Notes under the pieces: generated by a model | Database searches by the model: none | What the model was told of the DNA's origin: nothing | Seen by the model: only the letters and a program-made list of their open reading frames with translations | Made by a program: the position numbers and the translations under genes | Part shown: in pieces, positions 20,924 to 32,746 of the stretch | How the letters are laid out: every line of letters begins with the position of its first letter | Position numbering within the stretch: the stretch's first letter is position 1 | Assembly: GCF_950023065.1 (NCBI RefSeq) | Contig: NC_088678.1 | Span: 74,805,590 to 74,869,589, forward strand | DNA from: Planococcus citri | Taxonomy: Eukaryota > Arthropoda > Insecta > Hemiptera > Pseudococcidae | DNA: 64,000 nucleotides | Direction of reading: 5' to 3'

Positions 20924-22744
20924 ATGATTTCAACTATTGTATTTAATTCGACAAAAATACCTAAACAAGTGATGGAATTCACGAAACATACCATGACTAC
21001 TTTTGGTCGACTTGTTTTCCGAGCAAAAGCAAAAGGAAGCATGAATCTACATACACAGTAAGTAAAAGTGTAAATTTATCTCACCCTACAAGTAAATTTT
21101 ATTATAGCTGATAGGTTAATATAAGTTCATATCAAAATCTAATGTTGATCTGGATTTCATCCCAGATCGATTGCAATGCAAAAAGAAATTGGGAAACAAT
21201 CAGAAACATCCTTCCCTTGGTGGGAAAGCCACTATTTATTAACACGTTTGAATAAAGTTCGGTAAGGAAACCATCAATTATAATTTATAATCATTCATAA
21301 TTAACTTTTAAAATATTAATAATATTGTATTTCAATTAAGCATTCCTTTCATTCAAAATGGCATTCATGAAGTTGGACTACTCAGAAGGCAGACCGGAAC
21401 TGTTAACAAAACTCGCTTGGAAGGGGTTAAAATTCTAGAAGTGGGTTGTGGAGGAGGAATAATTTGCGAAGTAATTATATTATTTAATCAATTGTTGTTC
21501 GGTAAATAACATTAGGTCTGGTGGGTATACCGGGTACATTATATTTTGATAAATAAATTTCAATACATATTTTTAGGAATTAGCCAGATTAGGAGCAGAT
21601 GTAATCGGACTTGATATCGACTCTAAAGCCATCAACGAAGCACGAAAGCATCAATTATTAGACAATTCCATAAAAGATAATTTAAAGTGAGTGGCTAAAT
21701 TCTCATTATATTAAAAGTTCTACTCGAGTAAACATCTTTCCTTTGTAATTCTTACCTATTCAAAATTTTATAGATATATAAACGATACGATTTACGAACA
21801 CGAACGAGAAAATTCCGAAAAATACGACGCTGTCGTCTTATCCGAAGTTATTGAACACATTCGAAACGAAGAGAAAGAAAAAATCTTATCGAGTTCAATA
21901 AATACTCTTCAAGTATGTTCCTCTATTTTTTGAGAGTTTGTAAATATATTTCAGAAAATAATTATGTACATAGCTAGGTGCGAAAATAATACACGAGTAT
22001 GTACGATTTCGATAAGAATTCAGAGGGCAATTGATTACTTAACGTGATCTTGAAGCACGAAAATAAATTGAAAAAAATTATCGAATTCTTGCACAAATTT
22101 TTTTATAAATTTCATCAGTGTTGTAAGTTTCACGTGAAATGATATGAAAATCGAAGTACCTAGATCCAGTTCAATAGTTTGCCTTAAAAAAAAAAAATGG
22201 AATTAATTCTTCGAAGTAGGTAATCTTACATCTCTATCAACTATGCAATTATTTTAAGTAATTTTCAGAATATGTTAAACAAAAATGTTTACAACTATAC
22301 ATTTTTTTTCACAGCCAGGGGGTTCATTATTCATTACAACGCCCAACAAAACAATTTCCAGCCTCATAATCGTAATATTTTTAGCAGAGATGTTCAACAT
22401 TATTCCCAAAGGGACTCACTTGTACGACGAGTTCATCGCTCCCGAAGATTTAATCAAAATGATCGAGAAAAGTAATTACTTCAAATGATCCCTACTCTTT
22501 ATTTCAATCATCCTTACTCAGACATTCAACTTTTTTGATACGATTTTTCAAAACTATGGTACTTAATTGTGATGATTTTTATTTTACAGATAAATGCGAA
22601 ATTAAAACCGTCGATGGAATATATTACAATCCATTCAGAAAAGAGTTCGTGAATTCTCGTCGTTGGTCGTTATATTATGGGATTCATGCTTTAAAAATCA
22701 ATGAAAAATCACAACCTGTAAAATATGACCACATTGGCCAGTGA
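20924..22744 (+). CDS. COQ3: COQ3, mitochondrial ubiquinone-biosynthesis O-methyltransferase (UbiG family), seven exons
   Basis: SAM-dependent methyltransferase that performs the O-methylations of the ubiquinone ring in the mitochondrial matrix. Exons: 20924-21057, 21166-21261, 21341-21470, 21577-21686, 21774-21912, 22315-22471, 22590-22744. All junctions are GT-AG and phases match, giving 306 residues without a stop. Key blocks: basic, acid-poor N-terminus of about 45 residues (targeting peptide likely); WW (about 63-64); SAM loop ILEVGCGGG (108-116); acidic end of strand 2 GLDID (131-135); SEVIEH (180-185); PGGSLFITTPNK (204-215); PKGTH (234-238); YYNPF (267-271). Family members are around 300-370 residues, so this is full length. 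The ATG at 20924 is the only start that keeps frame into exon 2. A short upstream frame (20892-20927) overlaps it as ATGA. Confidence 0.95.
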
Positions 22745-22979
22745 TTTTACAAGTTCTTATGAGAATAGTTTATGATAATTAATAAGTATGCTTTCTTAAC
22801 AACTTTACTGCGAAATATAGACGTTGACACATTACGAAAATTCGCCTATAACTGTGCCCAACGTGATTTGGCCAAAAAATGTTCCAAAAACTGTAGGTAA
22901 TTCAAGTTGTATTTCGATTAATAAGGGAAAGGAATAGACAGGCATGTATCTAGTTTATAGTTGGCCTGAAAATAATGGA

Positions 22980-23400
22980 GAGATTTAAGAAGTCGACCTG
23001 GAGCATTTGAAAATTTTCAAAATGGACACCAAATGAAAATTTCGAATGCCTTTAGCAACACTGATACGAGTGAGCGTGATGTTCACGAGACGATGACGTG
23101 CTAAATGGGCATTAAATGGGTTAATTATCGTTTTGTTTTGGCGGTTGATTAATGCAGCAAAGATTATTCTATACTGATTGTACAGAAGAAGGGCGCCTTA
23201 TTTGGTGCGAGAAGGAGAGGGGGTGAAGAATATTATTCTCTAAATATTTTAATGTTTATTTTTAAAAAACAATTTAACCCTTGGATTTACCTAGTCATGA
23301 TGTCCATCTTTCATCAGAAAAACACTATGTATTGTTTTCGATTTGCCCCCCCCCCCACCAATGTGATTTTCATGTAAGCTAATCCGAAAAATTCTTGTTG
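22980..23400 (+). repeat. Upstream flank of the U-unit (SD4), copy a
   Basis: Begins GCATTTGAAAATTTTCAAAATGG and ends in the promoter-block start GTAAGCTAATCCGAAAAATTC. It recurs at 31960-32200, 35855-36130 and 39950-40330, each time just in front of a promoter/leader block. Here the block is split by the 2.9-kb inverted-repeat element that follows. Confidence 0.65.
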
Positions 23401-26265
23401 GGTCACTCCATGCCAAATCGGCGGATTTTTGCACGAAGGGTTTTCGATTTTTTTCAAAATCAGTTCATATTGTTTAGAGGTCATCAAACGATATGAAATG
23501 ACGCAAACTGGACATTTTTTCGATTTTTTTTCACGGAGCTGTGGTGCTTCAAAGTTCTCAAAAATGGTCAAAAATGGAAAATTTCAGTTGCAAATTGATC
23601 CGGTTGTACGTGGTATGGAATTTTGAACTTGTTTTCAAATTGTAGTACTTTGGGAGGGTAATCGACGAATGATGTCAAAATCAGTGTTGGCACTTTCAAA
23701 AACCTAAAAAAATCGATTAAAAAACTTATAGTTTAAATATAATTACGATATCCGTGAGTAAAAATTCTGAAAAAATTCTCAGTTTCATTTACCTAGTCCT
23801 TTTTATGTAGAATAACATATTATCAAAAAATTGGACTGGCATTTTTTTTCATTTTCGAGAGAAAAAAATTACAATTTTGGCACTTATTGCAAAAATACCA
23901 TCAGAAACCTAGAAAATGAATATTTTTGAATTTTTGAAATATTTCACCAATATATTATAGACGGACATGTAAAAAATCCCCCTCCCCATAATTTGTCAGT
24001 GAATTTATGTGAAATGACATTTCTCTGGCAATGATTTTGCATGTGATACATATTGGAAAAATTTTGCCACAGTTTTAAACAAATGAAAAGAACACAATTT
24101 TCATAAAAGATTTTATCAGGGGTGAAACCGGGTCAAGTGGAACGATTTTTACTGACCAAAAATTGCGACTACCTGTTTCAATATTGAGACCCTGTAAATA
24201 TTTTGTTGTGTAGTCCCATCCTTTGGCTACAAAAGACTTCTCATTTCTCAAATTTGGTCCAAAACCTTGTACCTACTCCAGAATTTTTTTTCTGAATCAA
24301 CTTTTTTCGTTCCACTTGACTCGATGACGTGTTTATGCAAGGGCAAAAGAAGGGTGGGTCAAGTGGAACGAAGAGTTTCCCATAAGAAAGCCCGTATCCA
24401 GGATTTCCTCCTGGGGGGTGATGAATGACTCATAAGTAGGGGACAAAAATCACAAAATTCCCAACGGGCTCATATGTATAAAAATTTCAATAGTAGGCAC
24501 ATTTCAAACATTTTCATGCTGAATTTCAGCTTGAAAAACGTGTTGATCAGAGTGAGGTTTTTGAAATTTATCTAGTAAGTTGTTTATACCTATTTACAAT
24601 GAAATTCAGACAAGCACGACCGAAGCGAGGGCGAAACTTTGGAAATTTGTCAATCCAAAGAGTAAAAAATACTACATTTCTGATTGTGAAATTGATTTTT
24701 CTGGGTTTAACTTGACACTCCTCATGTCCTCAGACTTGAATTAGTAGTTTGTTCAACTAGGGAGCGATAATGATTTTTGACGATTTTCGAGGTTTATTGC
24801 CCAAGCGTCGCGAGGAAAATAATTCAAAATTGTCGAAAATCATTATTACTCCGGAGTTGGATGAGATAGTTTTCGTTATGAGGGAGAAAAATCCCAGTAC
24901 CTATTCAATTCCAATAATGATCAGTAAGCTGGAGCAAAAGGGACACTTTTTCTCCCTTATAATAACAAAAAATATGCTTCCAGAAATTTCAATTTCAAAA
25001 AAGGAAAGCAAACAAAAGCATTGGAAATTCATAATTTAAGAAACAAAAATAATTAGTACATAGATTATGATTATGCAACTACCTAGGGAGATAATGTGAT
25101 TTTCAATGAATTTTGAAGTTTGTAGCAAATTATCTCCTTAGAAACGTAAAACAACATTATTTCTTTCCAGTGATTCAATGCAAGAAATCGTAGGAAATTA
25201 TATTAACCTAAGGATTTTTTTGGCCATGGGGGGTGATTGTACCCCAAATCACCCCCCCCCCGAATACGCCCTTGCCCATAAGAGAATAACAGAAAATTAA
25301 TGTATGATTCTGAATTTTTAATATGTTCTTCGCCTCAACGAGAGCTCAAATTTGATATTTTTACAAGCTTTCTAAGGTGAAAAATAATATAGACAGGAAG
25401 ATCCGAAATTAGCATTTTGAGGCAATTTTTGAAATCACAAATGTTCGTGTCAAGGAAAAACTATTAAACCGATAGAGTCCAATTTTGTGAAATGATGTAC
25501 CTAAATTAGCGTGTTATTTCGCAATATAATGCAATTTTTCAAAAAAAAATCATTTTTGACCTCCTTTTTCTATCTTAAAACTCCCCCAAAATGAAAATTT
25601 TTCGTTGTGCCATAGAAAAGGGTCATTTACATCATAATTACTATTACTGTGCAAAATCTCAAGCAAATCGGTTCATTTGGGGAGGCTGTACTCTTATCAA
25701 CGGAAATTTCAGCATAAAAATTCATCGTCAATTCGTTGACAAATTGCGGGGGGGGGGGAGGGAATTTTTTTCAAATGATCGTCTACACGTTGGGAAAATA
25801 TCTCAAAAATGCAAAAATTTTCATTTTTTAGGTTTCTGATGGTATTTTTGCAATAGAGTGTCAAACTTGTAATTTTTTTTCTCGAAAATGAAAAAAATGC
25901 CAGTCCAATTTTTTGATATGTTATTCTACATGAAAAGGACTAAAACTGAGAATTTTTTCAGAATTACTCGCGGACATCGTGGTTGTATTTTAGATTATAA
26001 ATTTTTAAATCGATTTTTTTTAGGTTTTTGAAAGTGGCAACACTGATTTTGACATCATTCTTCAATTACCCTCTCGAGGTACTACAATTTAAAAAAAGTT
26101 CAAAATTCTATACCACGTACAACCGAAACAATTTGCAACTGAAATTTTCCATTTTCCGCCATTTTGGAGAACTTCGAAGGCTCACAGATCCGCCAAAAAA
26201 AATCGAGGAAATGTCCGGCCCTCAACTACCAATTTTATCTGAGCTAAATCCGAAAACTTCTTAGT
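23397..26265. mobile_element. Large inverted-repeat element, arms about 550 bases
   Basis: The left arm (about 23397-23960) and right arm (about 25810-26265) are inverted copies: CCGGTTGTACGTGGTAT against ATACCACGTACAACCG, GTGTTGGCACTTTCAAAAACC against GGTTTTTGAAAGTGGCAACAC, ACCATCAGAAACCTA against TAGGTTTCTGATGGT. The element splits the promoter/leader block of unit U1 (GTAAGCTAATCCGAAAAATTC..TACAGAGTATAATCTACGG). The middle (23960-25800) holds the hairpin copy at 24748-24880 and no clear gene. The right part recurs at 30310-31190, again in front of a U unit. Confidence 0.65.
24748..24880. repeat. Short hairpin element, copy 2
   Basis: Same structure as 9976-10100: GATTTTTGACGATTTTCGA and TCAAAATTGTCGAAAATCAT arms around TTGCCCAAGCGTCGCGAGG, followed by TTATGAGGGAGAAAAATCCC. 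The 89-codon + frame (24770-25039) that begins in it is not frame-preserved in copy 1. Confidence 0.6.
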
Positions 26266-27743
26266 TCTTACTACAGAGTATAATCTACGGATACGAATGT
26301 TGAAATTTTAGTGCTGCATGGCGGTCTTTCAAGTTGTACATATAAGGTATTGAGAAGAAGAAAAAAATGCAGTACCTACATACATTTTACTTTTGTGTTT
26401 GTGCGTAGTACTTCCAAGTTTTGGTTTTGGATAAATTACCTACAACAACCATGTCACCAGTACAACAGGTAGGTACATAAATGCTTGTTTTTTTCTTCTA
26501 GAGAATAGCCAAGGAAAAGCAAACCAAAGCCAAGGTACCTAAGTCGAATATTCTATCAACACATATGGTGTAAGTAAGGAATTTTCAGAAACAGGTTTAC
26601 TATGTACATGTGATTTCATTAATGATTTAATGGCCATAAGTATATCATGTGACAAGTAAATCCATACACAATAGTTATTACCAATGTAGAATCGTGGAAA
26701 AACAAAATTCTCAGAATTACGTGATCGTTTTGGGGACCTAACCGAAATTAACAGAATCCCAAATCAAAACATTACATATTCTAGCTAAATTCACATTTTA
26801 CTTAAATAGTTACCTGGATTTTTGAATGCAATTAAGCAAAAATAATAATTATAGAAATAACAAAGTTCAAAGTAAGTAGTAATTTTTCATACATGAGTAG
26901 GTATCTATGTACTACATACTATCAATAAGACTGAACAGATGAACTAAAAGTTAAAAGTGTGGGAATTCTGTCAGTAAGAAGATATAAATTGTGAACTACT
27001 TATCTATGTATTTCTCAATTTACTCGTGGTGTAGTTACTGCACTAATAGATGTACCTACTGAAGACTAATTTAAAAATTCTAGGATCAGCCTAGAAACTG
27101 TTGACGTAAGTATAAGTACTACGAAGTATACGTAAGTTAGGGAGGATAGTACTGGGACAAGATTACCTATTTCTATTACCTACGAGGAGAATGCTGAATG
27201 AAAAGGTACTCAACTGGTTTTCAAGATGGTTTTGGTCCCAGTTCAAGTTTATGAGTTTTCAGCCCTGTTCTCCCAATCGAGTGCAATCTTAAAGTAACTG
27301 CTTTAGCTACACCCATGCACAATTTGGACAGATAGTGAAGGAGATGAAGCTAGTGTGCCAGCAATATTTACTTAGGTATTTTCAAGTGGGACTTTTCTTG
27401 TCCTGTGTTATGAAGAAGATCTTACTTTCATTGAAAATAATTTTCAAGGAATCATTAAGGTAGGATAGATAAGAAATAACAAGTATCTATTTGATATACC
27501 TATTCATATATTATTAAGTTCATATCTGTTATTTTAGTACCCATTGAGTTCTGTTGAATAGGTAGTCAATAGCGTTATATGAAAAATTGAAAATGTAGGT
27601 ACTTGTTAAGTTATTCATACATAAGGTATAGGCCAATGCTATGTAATTGTAATTCTAATATGCTAAACATTACTATTCATAACTTAGTTGTAAGTTAATA
27701 TTCGACATCGTAATTCTGTTAAGTGATGTATGTTGTACAATAA
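26245..27743 (+). pseudogene. U1: most complete copy of the MSPVQQ gene family, frame broken
   Basis: Unrecognised gene. Promoter/leader block, then exon 1 26451-26468 (ATG, MSPVQQ, donor GTAGGT); exon 2 26502-26569 (RIAKEKQTKAK.., donor GTAAGT); exon 3 26589 to about 26794; exon 4 27084-27105 (ISLETVD); exon 5 27263-27459 (ends FIENNFQGIIK, donor GTAGGA); last exon 27538-27561 (YPLSSVE, stop TAG). A poly-A signal AATAAA lies at 27738. Exon 1-2-3 phases agree (0, 2). Damage: a two-base loss in exon 3 brings TGA, the exon 3 donor is lost, and exon 5 has an early TAA plus a one-base indel. Basic N-terminus; no signal peptide or membrane segment seen. Confidence 0.6.
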
Positions 27744-27839
27744 AGTTGGCTTGTAATACATATATTGCTTTTCATTTCTTTTGCATTTGTAAGTTGTGCG
27801 CTGATTTTAAATTGAATTTGAGTTGTATGTCTCCTGGAG

Positions 27840-28315
27840 AGACCATTTTTGAATTGCTGTTAGAGTGTATAATCAGCATTATTTAAATCGAGAATTTGAT
27901 CATTACATTGATCATCTAATTGACAATAAACACATGTTGATAAATTCGTACCTGAATTATATTTTACATATCGATTACTCTTGTAGATAATGCACCATTT
28001 ACCTAATTGGTTATTTTATATTTATTTTGATGATAATCTCCAATTACATATCGATGGTGTTGTGGATAAAAGGCCAAACTGTTTTTTTTTCCAAAGGGCA
28101 AATCTGTTCTCGGTCATTTTGAGTAAATACGAAAGGGCCAATCTGCATTTTTTTACATGAAAGTATAATCCAAAACGGCGAAACTGAACTATTTTTTTAC
28201 TTTTTTTTTACATTACAGACCACTACAAATTTATCTTTGATGGCCAGTAATTTAAAAAAAATTGCAAATGTACCAAAATGATCTCAGAAAACCCAGACCT
28301 ACGAGTAAACAAAAT
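27840..28315. other. Spacer after U1, no gene recognised
   Basis: AT-rich DNA with a repeated AAAGGGCCAATCTG/AAAGGGCAAATCTG phrase near 28096-28150. A 55-codon frame starts at ATG 28279 and runs into the next feature, which I treat as chance. Confidence 0.35.
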
Positions 28316-28318
28316 AAT

Positions 28319-28600
28319 ACGAGGGTGGATTAAAAAGTATCGCCAACAGTGCTCTGGAGGAGAGCCTATATGGAGGTACGAGTATTTTGAACCAAATGAG
28401 CGCTCATTTTATAGCTTGAAAGATACCTACAACTCGAAAAAATGTTGATCGTATTTGAAATTTTTGAGAAAAGTTATTCGGTTGATGGGGCTGGAGTATC
28501 GTACATTGCGGTCTAGTAGCAAGTCTAATATCTATATCAAGCAGTGTGTGCAATCATTTGATAGTCCAAAGCCTCAGGAACACGGCGGTGTATTCAGTTT
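28319..28600 (+). mobile_element. Possible second mariner-type end fragment
   Basis: TACGAGGGTGGATTAAAAAGTATCGCC resembles the terminal repeat plus leader of mariner-family elements. No matching inverted end or transposase is seen downstream, so at most this is a 5' fragment. Confidence 0.35.
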
Positions 28601-28912
28601 TTTTTGTTTGACTTGTACAAATATTCTTGAATGAATTCAACGAGATCATGGTATAGCTAAGTGATGTTAATTTTCACTAAAAAAAAAACGCCCAAGTCAC
28701 TTTGGACATGTTCAACATTGTTACAACATGTTGTACAGAAAAACTAAATACATCACCATGTTCCTGTAACTTCAGACTACAAAATTACTGCTCATGCAGC
28801 TTGCTATAAGAATTAGTCTCGCCGGTAGAGCGCAAAGTGTACCTACTTGTGTATCCTGCATGACCTGAAATTTTTTCCTCGGCCCATTCGAAGGCCTCCA
28901 AAATTTTTTCTA

Positions 28913-29856
28913 CAGGGTGTTTCACGGGAAACCGACGATTCTAAAATTGGAATACTCGGAAACTACTTGGTGAAAAAATTCAAAATTTTTATGCTGGGTT
29001 CCCAATAACATCAATTTTAAGTATGCAATATAACATCCACGTAATGTTGACTATCAGCGGCGACACACGCTCTCAATCTTTTCACCCAATTTTTCAATAT
29101 TTTCTGCAAAACAGCCAGTATAATTCTCGATTTTTATCAGCAATCCCCATTTTGAAATCCTCCAAATCTAGCGGGCAGTCTTTGTATACACATGGTTTTA
29201 AATATCCCCACAATTAAAATTCCTGAACAGTCAGGTTGGGTGAAGCCACTCCATTTCCACGCACTTTGAAAAAAACGGCCATCAAAAGGTTCACGGAGAA
29301 TATTCAAGATTTCGCGGGTGTTATGGCACTTAGCCCCATCCTGTTTGAACCAAATCGATCATGAACGTCTGTGCCACACCTGAGAGGGGACTGGAGGTGT
29401 TTATCATGTTTATGTACCGCGCAGTGTCGACATTTCCGCCAAAGAAAAACAGGCCAATAATCCCCCATGAAGCAACACCTACCCATACAGTCACACGTTG
29501 ATCGTGTAAGGGTTTCTCCTCGCTCATTAGCGGAAAATTGGCCGTTGGACCCCTGTAGCAATAGTTCTGCTTGATATCAGCACCCATGAGATGATAATTT
29601 GCCTCATCTTTCATTTAAATTTTGTTAGAATTGATTTTTTGATCTTCAATTTTTTTGAGAAATTCACTTCACCGCAAAAACGATTTTTTCTTTCGTTCAA
29701 TATGCCAAGGTACCGAGAGCGCGGTGGCTGTAACCAACCATAAGAGGGTAAAATTGATGTTATTGGCTACCCAGAGACACCGCCACCTCCGCGATATCTT
29801 CATTTTTCAGGGAGATTTTCCATTTTAGAATCGTCTGTTTCCCGTGAAACACCCTG
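28913..29856 (-). mobile_element. Internally deleted mariner-type element with TA duplication
   Basis: Inverted ends start CAGGGTGTTTCACGGGAAAC (about 36 bases, one or two mismatches), flanked by TA at 28911-28912 and 29857-29858. On the - strand, 29614 down to 29017 encodes the catalytic half of a mariner transposase: MKDEANYHLMG (first Asp), EKPLHDQRVTVWVG, then after a frameshift WFKQDGAKCHNTREIL (second Asp), a damaged third-Asp region ending LWGYLK, and the C-terminal NWVKRLRAC..VDVILHT with TAA at 29017-29019. The N-terminal DNA-binding half is missing (944 bases against about 1.3 kb usual). It is dead, but its ends could still be mobilised. Confidence 0.9.
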
Positions 29857-29937
29857 TATAACTCATAAAGAAAAATTAAGCACATCATCGTGTACCTGAG
29901 ACTTCAGGCTACAAAATCACAACTTCTTTCTCAATAG

Positions 29938-30196
29938 AAATGAAATGAGGAAGGATCGAGATGACGGATTTGCTAAACTATTTGAACCTGAACCAAAGAC
30001 CAAAAATTCAGGTAATTTGAGTACGCTGTATAAGTATTTGGCATTACTTGGACACATTTGAGTAATTCTGTTGGTTTTTCTAGAAATTAAAATATCAAAA
30101 GAGCCTCAGGAAACGAATTTTATCCGTCAAAAAAAAGAGTTCATTCTGAAGATGATTAAAAAAGATACCAAAGCTCGAACCTTCACTGATGACTGA
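29938..30196 (+). CDS. Last two exons of an unrecognised gene
   Basis: Exon 29938-30011 (acceptor TTCTCAATAG, donor GTAATT) and terminal exon 30084-30196 (acceptor TTTTTCTAG, stop TGA at 30194-30196) join in phase and stay open for 62 codons. The peptide is charged: RNEMRKDRDDGFAKLFEPEP, then KISKEPQETNF, FILKMIKKDTKA and the end FTDD. Composition differs from the neighbouring repeats. The 5' exons are not found; the deleted mariner (28913-29856) sits directly upstream and may have cut the gene. I do not recognise the family. A soluble Lys/Glu-rich C-terminus is all that can be said. Confidence 0.5.
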
Positions 30197-30309
30197 TAAC
30201 AAATCGATTTCACCCCTACATACAATATTAGACTATATGAGCTTTCATTTCGCGGCCGAATATTTCCCATTTGCTAAGCATTTGCCATTTATCAACAACA
30301 AAACATCTA

Positions 30310-31190
30310 TGAAGCAATTTTTGAAATTGCAAATGTTCGTGTCAAGAAAAAACTATTGAACCGGTAGAGTCCAATTTTGTAGAATGATGTAAATTAGCGT
30401 GTTATTTCGCAATATAATGCAATTTTTTAAAAAAATCATTTTTGACCTCCTTTTTCTATATTTAAAATTTTATTTTCCCCATAAAACTCCTCCAAAATGA
30501 AAATTTTTCGTTGTACCATAGAAAAGGGTCATTTACATCATAATTACTATTACTGTGCAAAATCTCAAGCAAATCGCGGATCATATGGGGAGGCTGTAGT
30601 CTTATCAACTGAAATTTCAGCATGAAAATTCATCGTCAATTCGTTGACAAATTGCGGGGGAGGGAATTTATTTCAAACGATCGTCTACACATTGGTAAAA
30701 TATCTCAAAAATGCAAAAATTTTCATTTTTATTTATGTTTGTGGTGGTATTTTTGCAATAGTGTCAAACTTGTAGGTAATTACTTTTTTCGATAATTAAA
30801 AAAAAAATGCCAGTCCAATTTTGATTTGTTATTCTATGTATAGGTACATGAAAAGGACTAAAACTGATGATTTTTTCAGAATTTTTACCGGCGGACATCG
30901 TGGTTGTATTCAAGGTAAATTACATATAAAAATTTTTAAAACAATTTTTTTAGGGTTTTGAAAGTGGCGACACTGATTTTGACATCATTCTTCGATTACC
31001 CTCTCAGAGTACTGCAATTTGAAAACAAGTTCAAAATTATATACCACGTACAACCGGAGCAATTTGCAACTGAAATTTTCCATTTTCGGCTATTTTGGAA
31101 AACTTCGAAGCCCCACACACCCGCCAAAAAAAAATCGAGAAAATGTCCGGCCTCCAACTACCAATTTTATCTGAGCTAAATCCGAAAACT
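30310..31190 (+). repeat. SD3: repeat of 25420-26280 before unit U2
   Basis: Carries the right arm of the large inverted-repeat element (AAAGTGGCGACACTGATTTTG, ACCACGTACAACCGGAGC, CCAACTACCAATTTTATCTG) and then runs into a promoter/leader block, exactly as at U1. So element arm and U unit were copied together. Confidence 0.7.
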
Positions 31191-31740
31191 TCTTAGTTCT
31201 TACTACGGAGTATAATCTAAGGATACGAATGTTGAAATTTTAGTGCTGCATGGCGGTCTTTCAAGTTGTAGGTACATATAAGTATTGAGAAGAAGAAAAA
31301 AATGAAGTACATACGTTTTACTTTTGTGTTTGTACGTACTTCCAAGTTTTGGTTTTGGATAAATTACAACAACCATGTCACCAGTACAACAGGTACATAA
31401 ATGCTTGTTTTTTTCTACAGAATAGCCAAAAAAAAAAATAGGTTTCAACATTCTATCAACACACATGGTGTAAGTAAGGAATTTTCAGAAACAGGTTTAC
31501 TACCTACGTAATATTATGTGAATTCATTAATGATTTAATGGCCATATATCATGTGACAAGTAAATCCATGCACAATAGTTATTACCAATGCAGAATCTTG
31601 GGAAAACAAAATTCTCAGAATTATGTCATGTGATCGTTTAGGGGACCCCACCCGAACTAACAAAATCCCAAATCAAAACATTACATATTCTATCTAAATT
31701 TACGTAAGTAGGTACCTGGATTTTTGAAGGTACTCTTAAA
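31164..31740 (+). pseudogene. U2: copy of the MSPVQQ family, 5' half
   Basis: Promoter/leader block, exon 1 31375-31392 (MSPVQQ, donor GTACAT), a damaged exon 2 from about 31421 (A-run, RI lost) with donor GGT|GTAAGT, then exon 3 up to the donor AC|GTAAGT at about 31700. That phase-2 exon 3 donor is lost in U1 and U6, and it fixes the frame of exon 4. Exons 4-6 are not found next to it. Confidence 0.5.
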
Positions 31741-31959
31741 TAAGCAAATGGAAATAAAGGCATTTTCAAACTCGTGTCACGCTCGAACAAATGCGTAGAT
31801 GTGTGTGGCAATTACATAGAAAAATCGTAAATTGAGTCTAGTTTCCGAAAATATGTAAACTTTTATCGAAATATACATTTTTACACGACTTATGGCAAAT
31901 ATGAACTTATTTATAGACCGTCCCTCGTAAGTGGTGATTTTTCATACATGAGTACTGAG

Positions 31960-32640
31960 TAGGTATGCAGCAAAGATTATTATTCTATTGATTGTACGGA
32001 AAAAGGGCACCTTATATGGTGATATGATGGGAGGGGGTGAAGAAAATTAATATTTTCATGTTTATTTTTATACAATTTTAATCCTTGAATTTACCTAGTC
32101 ATTTGGTCCATTCTTCATCAAAAAAACACTATTTTAATGTTTTCGATTTTTCTCCCCCCCCCCAACACTACCCTTTTTATGTAAGTTAATCCAAAAAATT
32201 CTTATTACAGAATGTAATCTAAGGATACAAATGTTGAAATTTTATTGCTGCAGGGCAGTCTTTCAAGTTATAAGTACAATTGAGAAGAAGAAAAAAACGA
32301 AGTACATACATTCTACTTTTGTGTTTGTGCGCATTTCCAAGTATTGGTTTTGGATAATTAATTAGGTACAACAACCATGTCACCTGTACAACAAGAATGG
32401 CCAAAGACAAGTTCAGGCTAGTTCTATAGCGCGCAGAGCACTTATTTAGCTAAATTTGTAAGCTGATATTAATTGACTTTGTAATTCTGTTGTGAGATGT
32501 ACATTGTACCTACAATAAAGTTGCCTCATAATATGATGTTTCTGCGTCTTTTGAGTTTGTAAGTAGTGTGCTGATTTTTAATTGAATGCGAGTTTTATGT
32601 CTCTTTGAGATAGGTACTGTTTTTGAATCTATGTTCAAGT
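31960..32640 (+). pseudogene. U3: promoter, exon 1 and 3' end only
   Basis: SD4 flank, promoter/leader block (32186-32270), ATGTCACCTGTACAACAAG at about 32375 with its donor lost, then a jump to the 3' UTR with AATAAA at 32514-32519. All middle exons are deleted. Confidence 0.5.
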
Positions 32641-32746
32641 ATTTCATAGAAAATAATACCCACCACTAGCTTTATACTACCTCGATATCTCCAACTAGGG
32701 GTACACTGAAGTTGTGTAAAAAATGATGAAAAGTGTCTTATTTATA

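Noticed and set aside
31203..31466. - strand frames over the promoter/leader blocks (also at 32219-32410, 36061-36336, 39787-39978)
   Set aside because: They are the antisense of the conserved block and MSPVQQ exons and are broken by indels between copies.
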